Below, piece by piece: positions 35,191 to 47,877 of a stretch of 64,000 nucleotides of DNA. This DNA comes from Sequoia sempervirens. Lineage: Eukaryota; Streptophyta; Pinopsida; Cupressales; Cupressaceae. Under the pieces are notes generated by a model. It worked only from the letters and a program-made list of their open reading frames with translations, had not been told where the DNA came from and made no database searches. Location of the stretch: assembly GCA_007258455.2 (NCBI GenBank), contig VDFB02193867.1, positions 532,075,071-532,139,070 on the forward strand, in the 5' to 3' direction. Position numbers and translations under genes: made by a program. The first letter of the stretch is position 1; each line of letters starts with the position of its first letter.

Positions 35191-36049
35191 ATCTTGGAGT
35201 TTCTAAGGAAATTATTAATGATGTGGGAAAGTCCCATAGGGTTTTTATATAGCCAAGAATCATCAAGTTGAACATCAAGCCACTATCATTGAGGTCATAG
35301 CTATGATTAGTAATGTTTGAACTAGCTTTTTGTTTTATTTTAAGACATCTAATTTATTTATTTCCCAAACTTTAGTGGAGCATTGAAGGCTAATTGTTCG
35401 AAATTAAGAGGTTTCCATTGATGTTAACATGATGTCTACATGGTGACAATAGTATGGGAATTTTATTCAGTTTTATCGAAAGCCATTCCCTACCAGAAGT
35501 GTTCTTTTCTAAAGAACCAGTGTGTTGGTTTTTGAGTTCGTAATTCGCCACAAGAAGAGATATGTCTCTGTGCTCTTAATATTATTATTATGACTCCTAT
35601 AGATAGCTATATTCAAGATCCTAATAAGTTTTGTGTTGAGAACATGAAGATATCATTGATAGATTTCATCTTTGTACATTGCAACTGTTCCTCTGTTCAG
35701 TACATTAGTGTGGGAGACTCCACATTTTCATATGAAGAGTATTTCTATGTTACGGTTCTAATAGTAGTTTCTCTAATGTCAATATGATGAGAAACCAAAG
35801 CTATATTGAATCTAGAAGTGTACATTGGATTAGAATTTTTGTGTTTAGATTCTTGCGTTGGACGACCTAATACATGATATGCTTTAAGAAGGTTATATAT
35901 ACTTTGTGGATGTTTTCTATAAGTCTACGCCTACTTGATATGATGCACTACTTGGATAAAAATGTTTTAATCTTATAAGGTTCTGACAAGAGTACTTTGC
36001 TTGGTTTTTTTCATCTAATTAGGCCAACCTAATTGATGAATGAGATATA
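35191..36049. other. No supported gene
   Basis: Probably decayed continuation of the gypsy remnant and the start of the copia LTR. I could not identify protease or RT motifs. The short frame at 35590-35787 has no recognised domain. Confidence 0.35.
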
Positions 36050-36624
36050 CTTGTATATATATAAGACCTTTTGAGGAAGGAGAAGAAGTGTTTGCATGTG
36101 GTGAAGTGTCGTGTAGTGAAGTGCGAAGAATATTAAGGGGTGTGTGAAGATCCGAGCCTAAATATTTTATCAATTGAGGATCAAAACAATTTTTTTGAGT
36201 GACTATTGTGTGATACAGTGCTTCTTATTCAAAGATTCATTGGAACTAAAACCTACACATTGAAGGTGTATTCCATCAGTTTATACTCTTGGCAGTGAAC
36301 CACAATCTTTGTATCTTGGCAGTTAGCTCCATCTTTTGTGTTCTAGTTATGAGCCTTTCAAGGATAGTGAGTCCTGGTAGTGAGCCCTTTAATATTGTAT
36401 ATCTGAATATTATATTGTGAGCTAATCCTCATTATAGTTTTTCCCTTATTGGGTTTTCCATGTAAAACTCTGGTGTTCATGTGTGTTGATGTTGTGTCTT
36501 GATTCCATATCTTATTTTGATAAGTTAATCAGATTTGTGATAATATTTAGATGGATTTTATGTCAATGGTTTTATGGAATACTGATTCACCCCACCCCTC
36601 TTAGTATTTTGGATGTTCAATAAT
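36050..36624 (+). repeat. Copia 5' LTR, 3' portion with TATA box
   Basis: The segment ends in the usual copia pattern: GGGTTTTCCATGTAAAACTCTGG-type sequence near 36455, then TTCACCCCACCCCTCTTAG, and directly the primer-binding site. A TATATATATAAG box at 36052-36063 would start transcription near 36090. The LTR start was not found upstream. Confidence 0.65.
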
Positions 36625-36636
36625 TGGTATCAGAGC
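36625..36636 (+). promoter_or_regulatory. Copia primer-binding site (initiator tRNA-Met)
   Basis: TGGTATCAGAGC is complementary to the 3' end of plant initiator methionine tRNA, the standard primer of Ty1/copia elements. It directly follows the LTR. Confidence 0.85.
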
Positions 36637-36639
36637 GTG

Positions 36640-37590
36640 GTTCCTTGGAAGAAGCCTAACAACTTGGGGAAGGTCTTGAAATTTGATTTCATGGAAGACA
36701 AAATATTTCTTCTTACTTCGGAAGTAATATATTTTGGACATTCAGAATAAAAAGAATATTTGAAGGACAAGTTGATGAAAGCGAATGAGGACATTGAAAA
36801 ATTGCAAAGTAAATGTGAAGAAGCATGTGATCTACTAGATAAGGTAGATGAAACTGTCTTTAGCCTGCTATAGTAGTTGGAAGCAAAGAAAAGGGTTGAA
36901 GACTGTCAGAAAATTAAAATCCAGAAGAAGATGGAAGAAAGCACAAAGCTTGAGCAAGAAGTGGAAACTCTGAAATTAGATCTGAAGAAGGCAAAAAATT
37001 TTATGGATAAATTTGCTACAACTTCTACAATGTTGGACAAATTGATTGTTGGGCAGAGATTCTCTTTGGATAAAAGAGGTCTAGGATTTGAAGAAGGATA
37101 GTGTTCAAAGGAAAATCTTTCTCCTATTCTAAAGACTCAATGCAATGGTGAAAAATTCAAGAGCACCGGAAGGACTCCCATCAGACAACCTAATGCTCAA
37201 AGGTATTTATCTTTTAATGGCATATACTAATTTTGTAATAAATTTGGACGTACGGGAAAAAGATTGAAAATGTAGAATGAATGATACTCTATCATTCTTC
37301 AGTTAGTGGTTTGAATGCAAGAAAATAGGATATGAATCATGAATTGTAGAAAGAAGAAGTTGAACAAGGCTAATAAGTGCAAACATAGATTTGAAAAAAG
37401 AACTTTTAGATGGAAAATTTTTGTTTGCTATAATTGCAATAATTCGAAATGTTTTTTGAAAAGTGACAATTTGGTAAAGTGACATGGAACAAGAATTAAA
37501 AATGATCTGGAAGAAGTAAGAAAGGAAATGAAAATAATATGGAGAAAGGAAGGTGAATCTAAGCAAGTTGAATCAAAATAATAGTGTCAT
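36640..37590 (+). pseudogene. Copia Gag C-terminal region, decayed
   Basis: A coiled-coil-like, Lys/Glu-rich stretch (KDKLMKANEDIEKLQSK and LEQEVETLKLDLKKAKNF) precedes MLDKLIVGQRFSLDKRGLGF, the DKxGLG motif that marks plant copia Gag. Double stops at 36871-36876 and later stops break it. A degenerate knuckle (FCNKFGRTGKRLKM) follows near 37230. The capsid part before it is missing, and no integrase or RT follows, so this copy lost most of gag-pol. Confidence 0.7.
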
Positions 37591-37645
37591 CTGTATCAAC
37601 TTTTGGTGCAGACACATCCATCAAAAATTAATCGAGGAATGCCTA

Positions 37646-37656
37646 AGGGGGAGTGA
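37646..37656 (+). other. Copia polypurine-like tract 1
   Basis: AAGGGGGAGTG. It is one of two such tracts; the second is at 40081. It may mark the end of pol or an internal second initiation site rather than the true 3' LTR junction, since no LTR follows. Confidence 0.4.
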
Positions 37657-37781
37657 TAATTAGAATATTCAATAAACCCCCTGCCGATGCTAAATTTCAC
37701 ATCATGATAGAAGTGCATTTAATTAGGTAATGAACTCAATATTTGATCTAGAAGGAAGTTGCAAGCACACATGTGTGAAGA

Positions 37782-40016
37782 ATGAATTCAGAAGAATTTG
37801 AAAGGACAAAAATTTACACGAATTTTGAGATGATCTTGCTATTTGAAACATTAATTGGAAAAGTATTTGGAATGAGAGGAATAAATTTAGGAAAATTAAT
37901 GAAAAATTATTCGATGAATAGCATTTGTGGAAGGAAAGTTGCGTGCAGAGGAAGCTTGAAGAAACCTAAGCTACTACATGCGGTGGGAATTCAGAATTTG
38001 GGTTCGGCAAGCAAGAAAGAGGTAAGTTGGTGCTTGTTGCTTTTGAGATACTTGTTGAATTCTATTAAAAGCAATGAACACTCCCAAATTGTAGAGAATT
38101 TAGTAAAACTAGAACTCGAGCTCAAAATATATGCTATCAAATCTTTAGAATTTGACCCTTTGGGCACTTTCGCACAAATTCCTCTTGGTATTGTGGAAAT
38201 TAAGGATGTTGGATCATATATTCATTAGAAATTGGAAGAACCCTCCTCTGGAAAAGGTAGAATAATATGGTTTGAAGAATTGATTGAGAATGATTTTACC
38301 CTAAAGTCAGAATACAATATGCTTTTAAAAATGAAGTTGGATGAATGGAGCGAATTTTTAAACTTTAGTAATGAGGAAATATGCATTAGAATGGCTCGTG
38401 GAAAATTCATAATGAATATGTATGGCTCAATGAATCTTATGCAATAACTAGAGATGTGTTCCGGGATGTAACTGGCTTACCATCCTCCAGACTGAATCTT
38501 GAATGCAATTATAATAGAGGAAAAGGTTTAATTAGGAATAATCATGTTGGAATCTCTAATCTGCTAGTACAATATGCTAATCTAGTCATTTCATCGTTTA
38601 TCTTTGGTGATAGTAATGTTTCTGTAGTTGCAATTGACCTTGCATCAAATATGGTTGAAAATAGAATGGATTATGACTTGTGTGAGTTGCTTCAAAAATA
38701 GTTGCTAGAAAATTTGAGAGATATTAAGAGAAGTAAAGGTACATTCAAGTATGGTACATTGGTTGTATGCTTAATTTTCTACTTTATGAAGGAGATTCCT
38801 AAAATTGGCGAAGTTCATTGGGAGTATACTAGACTAGTCTCTCATCAAATTGAGAAACTCATAAGGAATATTAGGGATTTGGATGCACAAGAAGATGCTC
38901 TTCCTGCATACTTTAGAAATTTTCAAAGGAAAATGAACAAAAGGAGTAGAGTTCCTCGAGAATTGGTTACAAAGTACAAGAATGACATAACATTTTTGGT
39001 AACCACCAATAGCTACATTATCAAGGTAGTTGAACCCAGGTACTTGTGGATACCTGAGATTGGATATGATATTGGTACGGACTATGCTATTGGTTGTATT
39101 GACCTATTAATTAACAGCCCGTGAGACCCCAACAAAACTCAGTTTAGGACTTACTCTAAAGTGGCCAAAACTCTTGAGAAGTCTAAATTTACCTTAGACA
39201 AATCATTTCTTGCCTTTGGAGAAAGGAGAAGAGTCACAAAATTTCTTGCATTAGTTGCACAAGTTGAACCTGCTCCAAGGAGATCAAAACTCAAGCAGCT
39301 AGCAAGGAATATATGACATTTTTAGCTAGTTTCTAGTGCCAATTCTAGGTCAACCTAGCCTATTTTGGTAAGAACTATCCTATTAACTGATAGATTTGAT
39401 GAATTAAAGTGAAAAGAAACAAGTGACAAGGTCAGTTGGGTTGAAAATAAAGGATTGTTGGAAATTAAAGAGAAATGTGAGTCTACTCATAGTACTACAC
39501 TTGATAGACTTAGAGTTGTTCAAGAATGTGTGAATGAGACTAGGAATTTATTTACATTTTTCTGGTCTTGGCTTGATGAAATTTAGAAATTCAAGGATAA
39601 TGAGAGCTTGATTGAAATGTAGATCAATTTTTCCTCTAGAATATTTGATCCTACTCTTGTCTTAGATAGTTAGAAATGGTGTGAATTGGCATAACTTCAT
39701 GAGAAATATCTTGAATCACATAAGAAGAAAGGTGAAGAGATTGAACCCTATGGGAAGCTCAGAGAATAATAAAGAATAAATACACTCCTATCTTCTATGC
39801 CCTCTCTATAGCTAACAAGAATTTGAAGTCTAATACTACTCCCAAAATTGTGGTTGAAGGAAAGGACACCTTGAGTGATCTAAATTATCTATGCAATGTA
39901 TTGGAAAAAGTAAAAAGTCTTTGGGATGAAGGCAGATCCTCATGGATGGGGATTCTCAACAAGCTTCAAGGAACCACTGCCTTCAATCATCATCTCTATT
40001 TGGAATATACTCCTTA
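37782..40016 (+). pseudogene. Long unknown reading frame between copia gag and 3' end
   Basis: Successive open frames at 37782-38228, 38232-38447, 38456-38701, 38702-39124 and 39823-40017, with readable sequence between them, add up to about 740 codons in one direction. Stops are single and shifts few. Patterns include FDPLGTFAQIPLGIVEIKDV, IIWFEELIENDFTLKSEYNM, FLVTTNSYIIKVVEPRYLWI, YDIGTDYAIGCIDLLI and KDTLSDLNYLCNVLEKVKSL. I recognise no domain and no clear membrane segment. It ends about 65 bp before the polypurine tract at 40081, the place where some copia elements carry an extra third reading frame. It may be such an accessory ORF or a captured host gene. Confidence 0.5.
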
Positions 40017-40080
40017 GGGGGAGTATTCAGGTATGCAAAGGATCTATTAATGCCCTTTTTTTTCCTTTTCCATTGATGTC

Positions 40081-40097
40081 AAAGGGGGAGAGAGAGA
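40081..40097 (+). other. Copia polypurine tract 2
   Basis: AAAGGGGGAGAGAGAGA follows TTGATGTC, the usual copia context just before the 3' LTR. No 3' LTR follows here because E2 begins within about 60 bp. Sequence past E2 (52306 onward, AGAGAGATATGTG) resembles the end of this tract and could be the displaced LTR. Confidence 0.5.
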
Positions 40098-41311
40098 CCC
40101 TAAAGAGAGTAAGAAGTATCATGTGAAAATAGGAAGTTTTGTTCTTTTTAATCCCTTTGTTAAATGTTATTTTTAATCCTTTTGTTTTGTTCTATTTAAG
40201 CCCAAACAAAAATTATTGAGTCCTAAAAAAGCATTAAGATGACAAAGTCCTTAGAAAAGGGATTATAATTGCCCCAAAGTGTTCAAAAACACTTGATACA
40301 ATGATGTGATAATGATTTTTCTTTCACTTCCATGCTCCATGATCCCTTAAAATCTACAATACAAGCTCCAAATGTTAGATGAAATCAAGAAAAAAGAAGA
40401 TATGAGGGTAAGATAAATGATTAAGCATAAAAATCCTAAAATTTAGACCATGTTTCATTGTGATTTGACATTAGGTGAAAATTTGAAAATATTAACTCTA
40501 TCAAAGTTGAAAAACACCTACACTCTTGGATAGCTTATGAAATTCTACTCCATTTCAAAATAAAAAGCTTAGAAAAAGACTAAAAAATGACAAAGATACG
40601 ACCATTTCAACATTGAGTGAAAAAGAAAAAAAGCAAAGGCGACGCCCTTTGCAGTGGCACTGTTTGGGTCTAAACAACAATGCTAGAACAAAAGCGGCGC
40701 CATTTGAGGATTTGAACGGCACTCTGGTGAAACCAACGATGCTATTTGGGAAAAACAGAGACTGCAAATGCGTCACGATTTCCTCCAGCAACGCTGTTTG
40801 ATCTAGAAAGACAAAAAACATAAAAAATAGCAAAATTTGACCAAAAAACGTGTTAATTTTGAAAGATTCACCCTCCTAGCGCCAAAATGTGAACCCCAAT
40901 CCTAGACCTGCATAAACATAGAAGAAAAACACAATATTAGATCCATATGCAAGTTAGAACTAAGATTCCCCATGAAATTCATCTACAATGCTCAAAATAG
41001 GAAGGAAAATGAAGAAAAAAACAAGAAAAGCAATGAAATCCTATTTAAACATGCAAACTCTCAATCCCATGGGGGAATTGGTGCCAATTTGATGTGAAAA
41101 TTGGCCCTTTCCCAACTCCTTTGCAAGCTTGACGAAGATTGATCCACTTGATGATGAAGAACAATGTGCTTCCTTGATAAAATTTGCAAAAACCTAGCTA
41201 TGATGGTGGAAAATGCTATGGAAATGGATGAATTTGCTCCAAGTGTGAAGATAGTGACTTTTCTCTTAGTTGTGGATGAAATTGTGGATCCAAAATACAA
41301 AGGAAAGCCTC

Positions 41312-41320
41312 TTATTTATA
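41312..41320 (-). promoter_or_regulatory. E2 3' LTR TATA box (minus strand)
   Basis: The minus strand reads TATAAATAAGAGG, matching the site in the other E2 LTR (50505-50514) and in E1 (28681). Confidence 0.55.
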
Positions 41321-41915
41321 TATGAGAATGATGGAGAATGAGGAAAAATGGATGAATGTGGGATAAAAGACCAACCAATGGTAAAGCATCACTTGTCAGC
41401 ATGCTATTGAAGAGAGATGGAGCACATTTTGGACAATGTGCAAAGAGGGGGAAATTTGAAATTCAAAAGATGGCTTGAAAGATGAGATGAAAGATAGAGT
41501 TAATATCACTTGGATCAAGCAAAGACATGTAAGAGGCCTTTAATGCCTTGTTGGATGGACAAGTACTTTTGGGGGGAGATTTCAAATTTGACGAATATTC
41601 CATCCTTTGACGCCTTTTTGAATGAAAAAGGAGATTTAATAAATCAATTAAAATAATTTCCATGAGAAAGTTGCCAAAGCTAGAGGATTTGATGGATTAA
41701 GATTAGGATTAATTAGGATTTGATTAATTTAAAATGAGATTAGTTGATTTGACCATTTTGACTTAGATTTTTGGATTGATTTAAATCAAAGATGAGAGGA
41801 ATATGATTTAGATTTAATCAAATAAATATTTTGATTTATTCAATTAAAGAGAGATGATGTTAGATTAAATTAAATAAGGATTGATTTAATTTAATAGAAT
41901 GACTTTAGGGATTTA

Positions 41916-42033
41916 CTGAAAGTGTTTCTGGATTAGATTGTGTTTGTGTTTTGGTGCAAAAAACACAAACAAAATCTAATCCAGAAACACTTTCAGCAAA
42001 TCTTCATGGATTGTGGAAATTTGTTATCACTAA
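41916..42033. mobile_element. 118-bp hairpin insertion with 12-bp target duplication
   Basis: Present in this LTR only. The uninterrupted site is in the other LTR near 52080-52095. It is flanked by perfect 12-bp direct repeats TTTAGGGATTTA (41904-41915 and 42034-42045). Positions 41916-41996 form an almost perfect inverted repeat: 38-base arms, two mismatches, a 5-6 base loop. A 37-base unpaired tail follows. It has no poly-A and no coding capacity. Confidence 0.8.
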
Positions 42034-42259
42034 TTTAGGGATTTAATCAAATGACCTAAATTATTTAATTAAATAGAGATTAGAGGATAAATTAAATAAA
42101 ATTGATTTATTTATTTAATAGGAGATGACAACTTAATTAGATAAATTTGATTTATTCAATTAAGGGATGAAAGGTGATGACTAGCTAAGAAGATGATTTA
42201 GGACGAAATGATGTTAGTAAATCAGGATCAAGTGTGTTGATATATTTTCCATGTCTACA

Positions 42260-42274
42260 TTTTTCTCCTCTTTG
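42260..42274 (-). other. E2 polypurine tract
   Basis: The minus strand reads CAAAGAGGAGAAAAA directly before the TGTAGACATG start of the 3' LTR, as expected for plus-strand DNA priming. Confidence 0.65.
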
Positions 42275-43920
42275 AAGCAAAGTACCTACTGCGTTGGTTC
42301 AAAGACTAAACTTTTTGAGATCAAAATTCAAAAATTCTCTAATTTGTTTAGATGCCCCACTACTGCCCCAGCGAAAGAATTATGCTGGTACATTGCTCCC
42401 TTGAGAGATTGAGCAAAAAGTTCAATTTGAGGGTCGATCTCATGACAAAGAGGTTCAAGATTAGTTCAGCTCGAATGTTTGATGTAGACATATTTGATGA
42501 TGTAGACAATCATCAGCCATGGGTAGCCTCATTTTAATATATTATACACACTCAATACCTAGACATAAATGTTATTAAAGAAAAATAAGAAGAAATGAGA
42601 TGATAAGAGGATCCGACAAGTCCATGATCTACAAGACTTTATTAGAGATGATGTTGATGGTGATGATGATGCTTATCAGAAATTGGGATTTTAAAAGGGC
42701 TACTTACCTTATGTTTGATAATACACATAGGCATGATGCATCAAGGTATAAAGAACCAAGATGGTGTTGTATCTAGTGCGATGGAATTTGAATCGACAAA
42801 TAGATATGAGGATTCTTGTTCACACCTAACATACAAAAAACTTGCTAGGATGCACTTCAAAAGTTTCAAACATCTCAGACCAAAACACATAAAGGTATAA
42901 CTTATCAATGCAATAGTCAACACGCTGCCCAAAACACGCTCCATTCATACCTAACAAAGCAAGTATTCGCCAAGTTATATTACAAAAACTTCCAACAAGA
43001 ACAACAAAAAAAAGATAATGATTAATTCCCCATTCCTTTCTCTTTAGATCGTTTTGATTAGACATCATCAAGAGGTCATTGGAATGAGTGCAATAAGATA
43101 AATCAAAAAGAAAAGATCAAGTACAAAACAAGTCAATGCTCTTCATGCCTCTAGCCAAAGGGATTTGTTTTGATTAGGATAAGAATCCAAAGTGATTTTG
43201 CCAAAGATAATGCCCATTGTAGGAAGGATGCATCATAGGACATGTTAGTGGATGGTGGCAAGTTGATAGGTTGTTTGAAAGGCTATTGATATAAGGTTGA
43301 CTGACATTTTTGCGGATGATCAAGAGTTTTATTTTGCATTTAAAAATTTGTTGTTTCGATTTTGATTTTTCGTTTGAAGTTTTCTTTTGTTGATTGTTGT
43401 GGTTGTTTTTGTTTGTTTTCCCAAAGGGTGAGTGTGACAATTTGTTTATTATGGATGAGATTATTGCAGGTGAAAGTGAAATGGGATGGATGGTTTTTTT
43501 CAAATATTTGGATTTTTTTGATGTTTTGAAATGTTTTGAGGCTATTTTTGGGTTTTTTCTGAGATGTTTTACAAATGTTTTGATTTTCAAAATTTCCATT
43601 GTTTTTGGGGTTTTATGAGATTTTATATTTTTTTTTGGATTTTGTGTCTTGGGGGCTGATCAAAGATTAGCCTTGCCTACATTTAAGGTAAGAGACGACA
43701 TAGTTTGGATACCACATTTTTGACATTTTTTCTGACTTTTTTACTTGTTTTGGATTTTGATATGTTTTGGATGTTTTTGAATTTTCTTGGTTTTTTGAAT
43801 GTTTTTGGATTTTTCGTACAATTTTGATGATTTGGATATGGATATGTGTGATGATAACAGTGCTCTATTTTGGGATTTTGTTGAAAACCAAGCTAAGTTT
43901 GATTGATTAGATTGATGGAT

Positions 43921-44124
43921 TGATGATGATAACATTGTTGAGGATACACAACAATGTAAGGATAGTGTTAAGCAACAAAGATTAGGATGGATATCCTAAG
44001 ATGATGAGGGATTGATTGGATTTGATGATGATAACATTGTTGAGGATCCACAACAATGCAAGGATATTTTTAAGAAACATAAGGACTGGGAAGGATATAT
44101 TGAGATGATGATGGATTGCTTGGA
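43921..44124. repeat. 102-bp tandem duplication
   Basis: TGATGATGATAACATTGTTG with the following CACAACAATG and AAGGATA blocks begins at 43921 and again at 44023. The two units have diverged by point changes. Confidence 0.75.
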
Positions 44125-46125
44125 TTTGATTGACAAGATTCTGATGCTTGGTTTTGGAACAAAATTGTTTGAATGATTTGATGTGACGCTAAAGTGAAAA
44201 TTAGATGTGACTGATATTGATTGTTTGGATTGATGTTTGATGAAAGATAATGATTTGATAAGGAACAACTTCTCATCAAAATATGCCATGGGATTGTGAT
44301 TTGGATTTTTGGCTCACAAATTCTTTGACCAATTTGATTTCATGTTTGTCAATGTTTGGATCACCACATAAGTTGGGAGATATAGATCAAGATATATTCC
44401 CAAAGCAAGATGTAAATATTTTCCCCCAGTGTCTAGCAATGTATGGAATGTCATGGGTGGATGCTTGGATAGGTGTGTGGATGTACAGGTTCGGATAGAG
44501 GATGTTTATTTGGATAATGCTTCATGGCTCAAATAATGTTGGGTAGGATAGGATTAGTGAAAATGACCCATGTCAAGATGTTTACCATAAGCAAGCGTAA
44601 AGTGTGCACCAAAGTTTCATCAAGATTAAGATAACTTGGACTATGGATGCAGATGGATGAAAATGGATTGGATAAATGGTTCATGGATGAATGGATTTAT
44701 TATGGATAAGATGGATGGAATGCTAGATTTATTATGGATGGGATGAGATGCTTCCACTTGAAGTGGTGCATGTAGATGCTCAATTCTACACATGACACTT
44801 GTTTACTAGGTTTTTATCATGATACATGTCCAAAGCACCACCATAGTGGTTTTCACTGGAGGGCGATTTTTTTTTTACTGTTTTCAATCCTTTTTTTGAT
44901 TTTTTTGGATTTTCATTTTGATTTTTGATTTATTTATTTTTTTTACTAAAAGATTTTAAGCTCATGCTAAACCACCTGGTGGTGTCGATGTGGATGCTTC
45001 TGTCATAATGTGCCATCGATATCCTACTTGAAGAAGTTCCTTTTCCAAGATACGTGCATTTGAATGCAAATTTTGAGATTCCTAATCTACTTTGTTGATA
45101 CCGGGGTTAACTTTGTCTATGTGCACACATCAGAATAGAATGCCTTTTGAATCCTTATGATGAAGGGTGGCTACCAATACATGGTCAATGTGAGAATTGG
45201 ATATCATGTGTGGTGGTGTGGATGGAGTGTGTTTAGGAATAAAAGATGGATTGGTTGATAGTTTGGAACCTTTGACTCTCCAAACTTGGGAAGATGAGCA
45301 ATGGTGGGTGGATACGAAAGTGTGCATGCAATTAGGATCAACTACTTGATATAATTTGTATGTTGCATGAGAAGCCTACTTTTTTTTTGTGGGAATCTTT
45401 GATGGATAATTTTCCCTTTTTTATTTTTCCCCATAGTTTCTTTGACTAATGGAGTTTGATAGGGATAATATTTCTTTGTATTCTTTGGTATCCACTTGTA
45501 TTTGATTTCTCTGATATGCTTCTTAGCTTTTTTTTCTTTGATGACATTCTTTGTAGTTTGATTCAAATATTTCTTTTGATGTTGATCCCAATTCGTGGAT
45601 GGGGTGATGGGTGGATGAAGATTTGTGGCATGGCTAGTTGTAGTATTGACATTGGTTTCATCATAAGGATTCTTCGTGCTCCCTATGTTGACATTTGCTT
45701 GAGCCATAGTTTCCCCCAGTATGGTGGTAGTAGCACCTTTGTTCTTTGATTCTACCTATTTCAAGAGTTCCTATTTAGAATGCATTCTCTGATAAATGAC
45801 CACTACATATGACATTATTTCAATTTTTTGTTTTGCTAACTCTGGAATATCTTGTTTTGTTTGACTTGTTTCCTTGAGTGGATAATGCTAGATATATTCA
45901 TACATGATGTCCTTAGTCTGAATTTGGGATATATCTGATCTTGATGTTGACAATCCAATTTGACTATAGGAATCAATAACCTGATCTTTTTGTGTAATAA
46001 TGTCAGGAGTAAAGGAATCATGTTCTGAATGAAGATCATCTACGTTTCCATCCAAAGAAAGCATCTCATGGGTAGGTGGAGGAGTATGTTCTATGTGGAT
46101 ATGATCATCTTGTATAGATATGAGA

Positions 46126-46193
46126 GTGTCCATTACATCATTGTAGTAGCTTGGAGATAGTGTCCATTACATCATTGTAGTAGCTTGGAGATA
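46126..46193. repeat. Perfect 34-bp tandem duplication
   Basis: GTGTCCATTACATCATTGTA... occurs at 46126 and 46160 without a difference. A perfect unit pair inside an old element implies a recent slippage event. Confidence 0.85.
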
Positions 46194-46746
46194 CAAATTC
46201 TTGATCTTGATTAATTTTTGAATTGCTTTTGACATGATTTGGATCAAGTTATTGACATGGGTCTATTTCAAAGGGTCCCTAGATATATTCATTAGGAATG
46301 GGAAGTGGCTCAATATCCTCTAGATCTTTGAGTGGACTTGGATCAACTGTTGAGTTGAGGATTTCTTCAATATCTATAACCATGAGGTCAAAGGATGTCA
46401 ATATGTCTTCGAAAGGACCATTTCTAGACTTTGGTGATAGATGTAGATCATGATTTGGAATAAATTCTTGAGATATGTCCTCTAACTCATTAGGTGATGT
46501 AGAGACATTTTTACACGATCATTGGTCAAAGGATCACCGATTGCAGGATCAAATAATGTTAACACTCCTTTGAATAGATCATTGTTGGACATTGTTGAGG
46601 GGTTTTGATCATGACCAAAAAGTGACTCTTGATATATGTTGAGTTGATCTTTGGATGAGGTAGAGACATCTTCAAGATCTTGATCATTATTTTCAACAAT
46701 TGTGGTGGAGATATTGTCAATGCTATCACTAGTGGTTGAATCCTAA

Positions 46747-47877
46747 TCATTGTCTCCAATAGTTATTATTTTTTTTATCAATAAGGTCTTGGATGATATT
46801 TTTGAGTCGCATACAATCTAATGTTGTGTGTCCCTTGATTTTATGGAAATCACAAAGGTGATTTTCATTGTACCATGGCGGTTTCACTAAGGGCTCTTGA
46901 TAATTTTCATAGGCGTGAATTGTGATGAGTTTTTCCTGCACCAAATATTGCATGATCGATTCAATTGGTTTCCCAAGTGGTGCATATTTTCGTTTGTTAC
47001 CTTGGGAGATTTAAAATTGACCTTGTGGTAATTGATTTTGGACAATGTTCTGATTTGGGATGATGCTTAGATTTGGCATTATAGGTTGAAGTTGAACATT
47101 GTTGTGGTTGGGAATCCCATTGCCTTGATTTAGGTAACTTTGATTTTGTATGGTGTTACCTTGACTTGGATCAATACATGGAGTCGTTATCATTTTGTGT
47201 GGACTTTGAACAACATTGGTATGATTCAAAAACACATCTATCCCAAAGTTTACCAAGTGTAGATTTGAAATCTTCATGTTTGGTAAAGTTGTACTTGGTA
47301 TATTCACATTTAGCATGTATGGATTTGGTGGAATAATGTTGTTTTGTTGAAGAATCATGCATTGATTGTTTGGTTGATAGATTTGTAGGTTTGGAATTTG
47401 ATTTAAATATACCATAGGAAAAGGTGTTCCAAAATTTAGATTGGGCATACTCACATTTGTTGTACTGTTGAGGTTTGTAGGAGATAATGATCCCATGTAT
47501 GGATTGTATAAATGTGAGTTTTGATAATCAATTGGAATTGTAAGGATTTGATAGTTTGGTTGATTCAGATAACTCATGATATATGAAGCAAGTTTACATT
47601 CCATTTTTTTCTTGTGTTTTGACCTTGTTGACCTCTAAGGGATTTAGGACCAAATGATGAGATGAAGGATGAAAGGGGTGAATGATATGGGTGTTGAACT
47701 TTCAGGAACCTTAGAGGAAATACTAGATTTTAGGACTTTTGGATTTTTCATTTGGATTTGATTTGGATTTGATAATGAACTCATAAACTCCAAGAGGTTG
47801 GATGTTGTCTTGGAATAAATTTGTCCACAAGATGATAATTTAACTAAGTGTATGAAGAAGGATTCATCTACACACAC
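46747..47877 (-). pseudogene. E2 Gag
   Basis: A single minus-strand frame runs from 47877 down to 46747 with only a few stops (near 47646, 47637 and 47008). After an N-terminal piece it has a long Asn/Pro/Gln/Ile-rich linker (47604-47011), then KRKYAPLGKPIESIMQYL, LVKPPWYNENHLCDFHKIKG and HTTLDCMRLKNIIQDLIDK. The last blocks are the CxFHx4GHxTxxC knuckle-like motif and IQDLID that end Gag in many plant gypsy elements. It would package the element's own or related RNA. It is the only recognisable product of E2. Confidence 0.7.

Larger units (their letters stand above)
40158..42259 (-). repeat. E2 3' LTR
   Basis: It aligns end to end with 49352-52305 apart from two insertions: 41916-42033 here and 50594-51573 there. 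The minus-strand TATA box is at 41312-41320 (plus strand TTATTTATA). A CpG-rich patch at 40625-40800 holds short repeats of a GGCGACGCC/GCGGCGCC type that are better preserved in the other LTR. The right half is AT-rich TTAATTAAAT sequence. Confidence 0.75.
42275..46746 (-). other. E2 interior downstream of gag, no pol found
   Basis: About 4.5 kb where protease, RT and integrase would be expected in an autonomous element. I find only short frames rich in Asn, Ser, Asp, Ile and Thr, such as the minus-strand frames 46133-45888 and 45707-45342, the latter Lys-rich. None carries the RT Tyr-x-Asp-Asp or integrase motifs. Either pol was replaced by noncoding sequence or these are unknown accessory segments. 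Confidence 0.5.
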
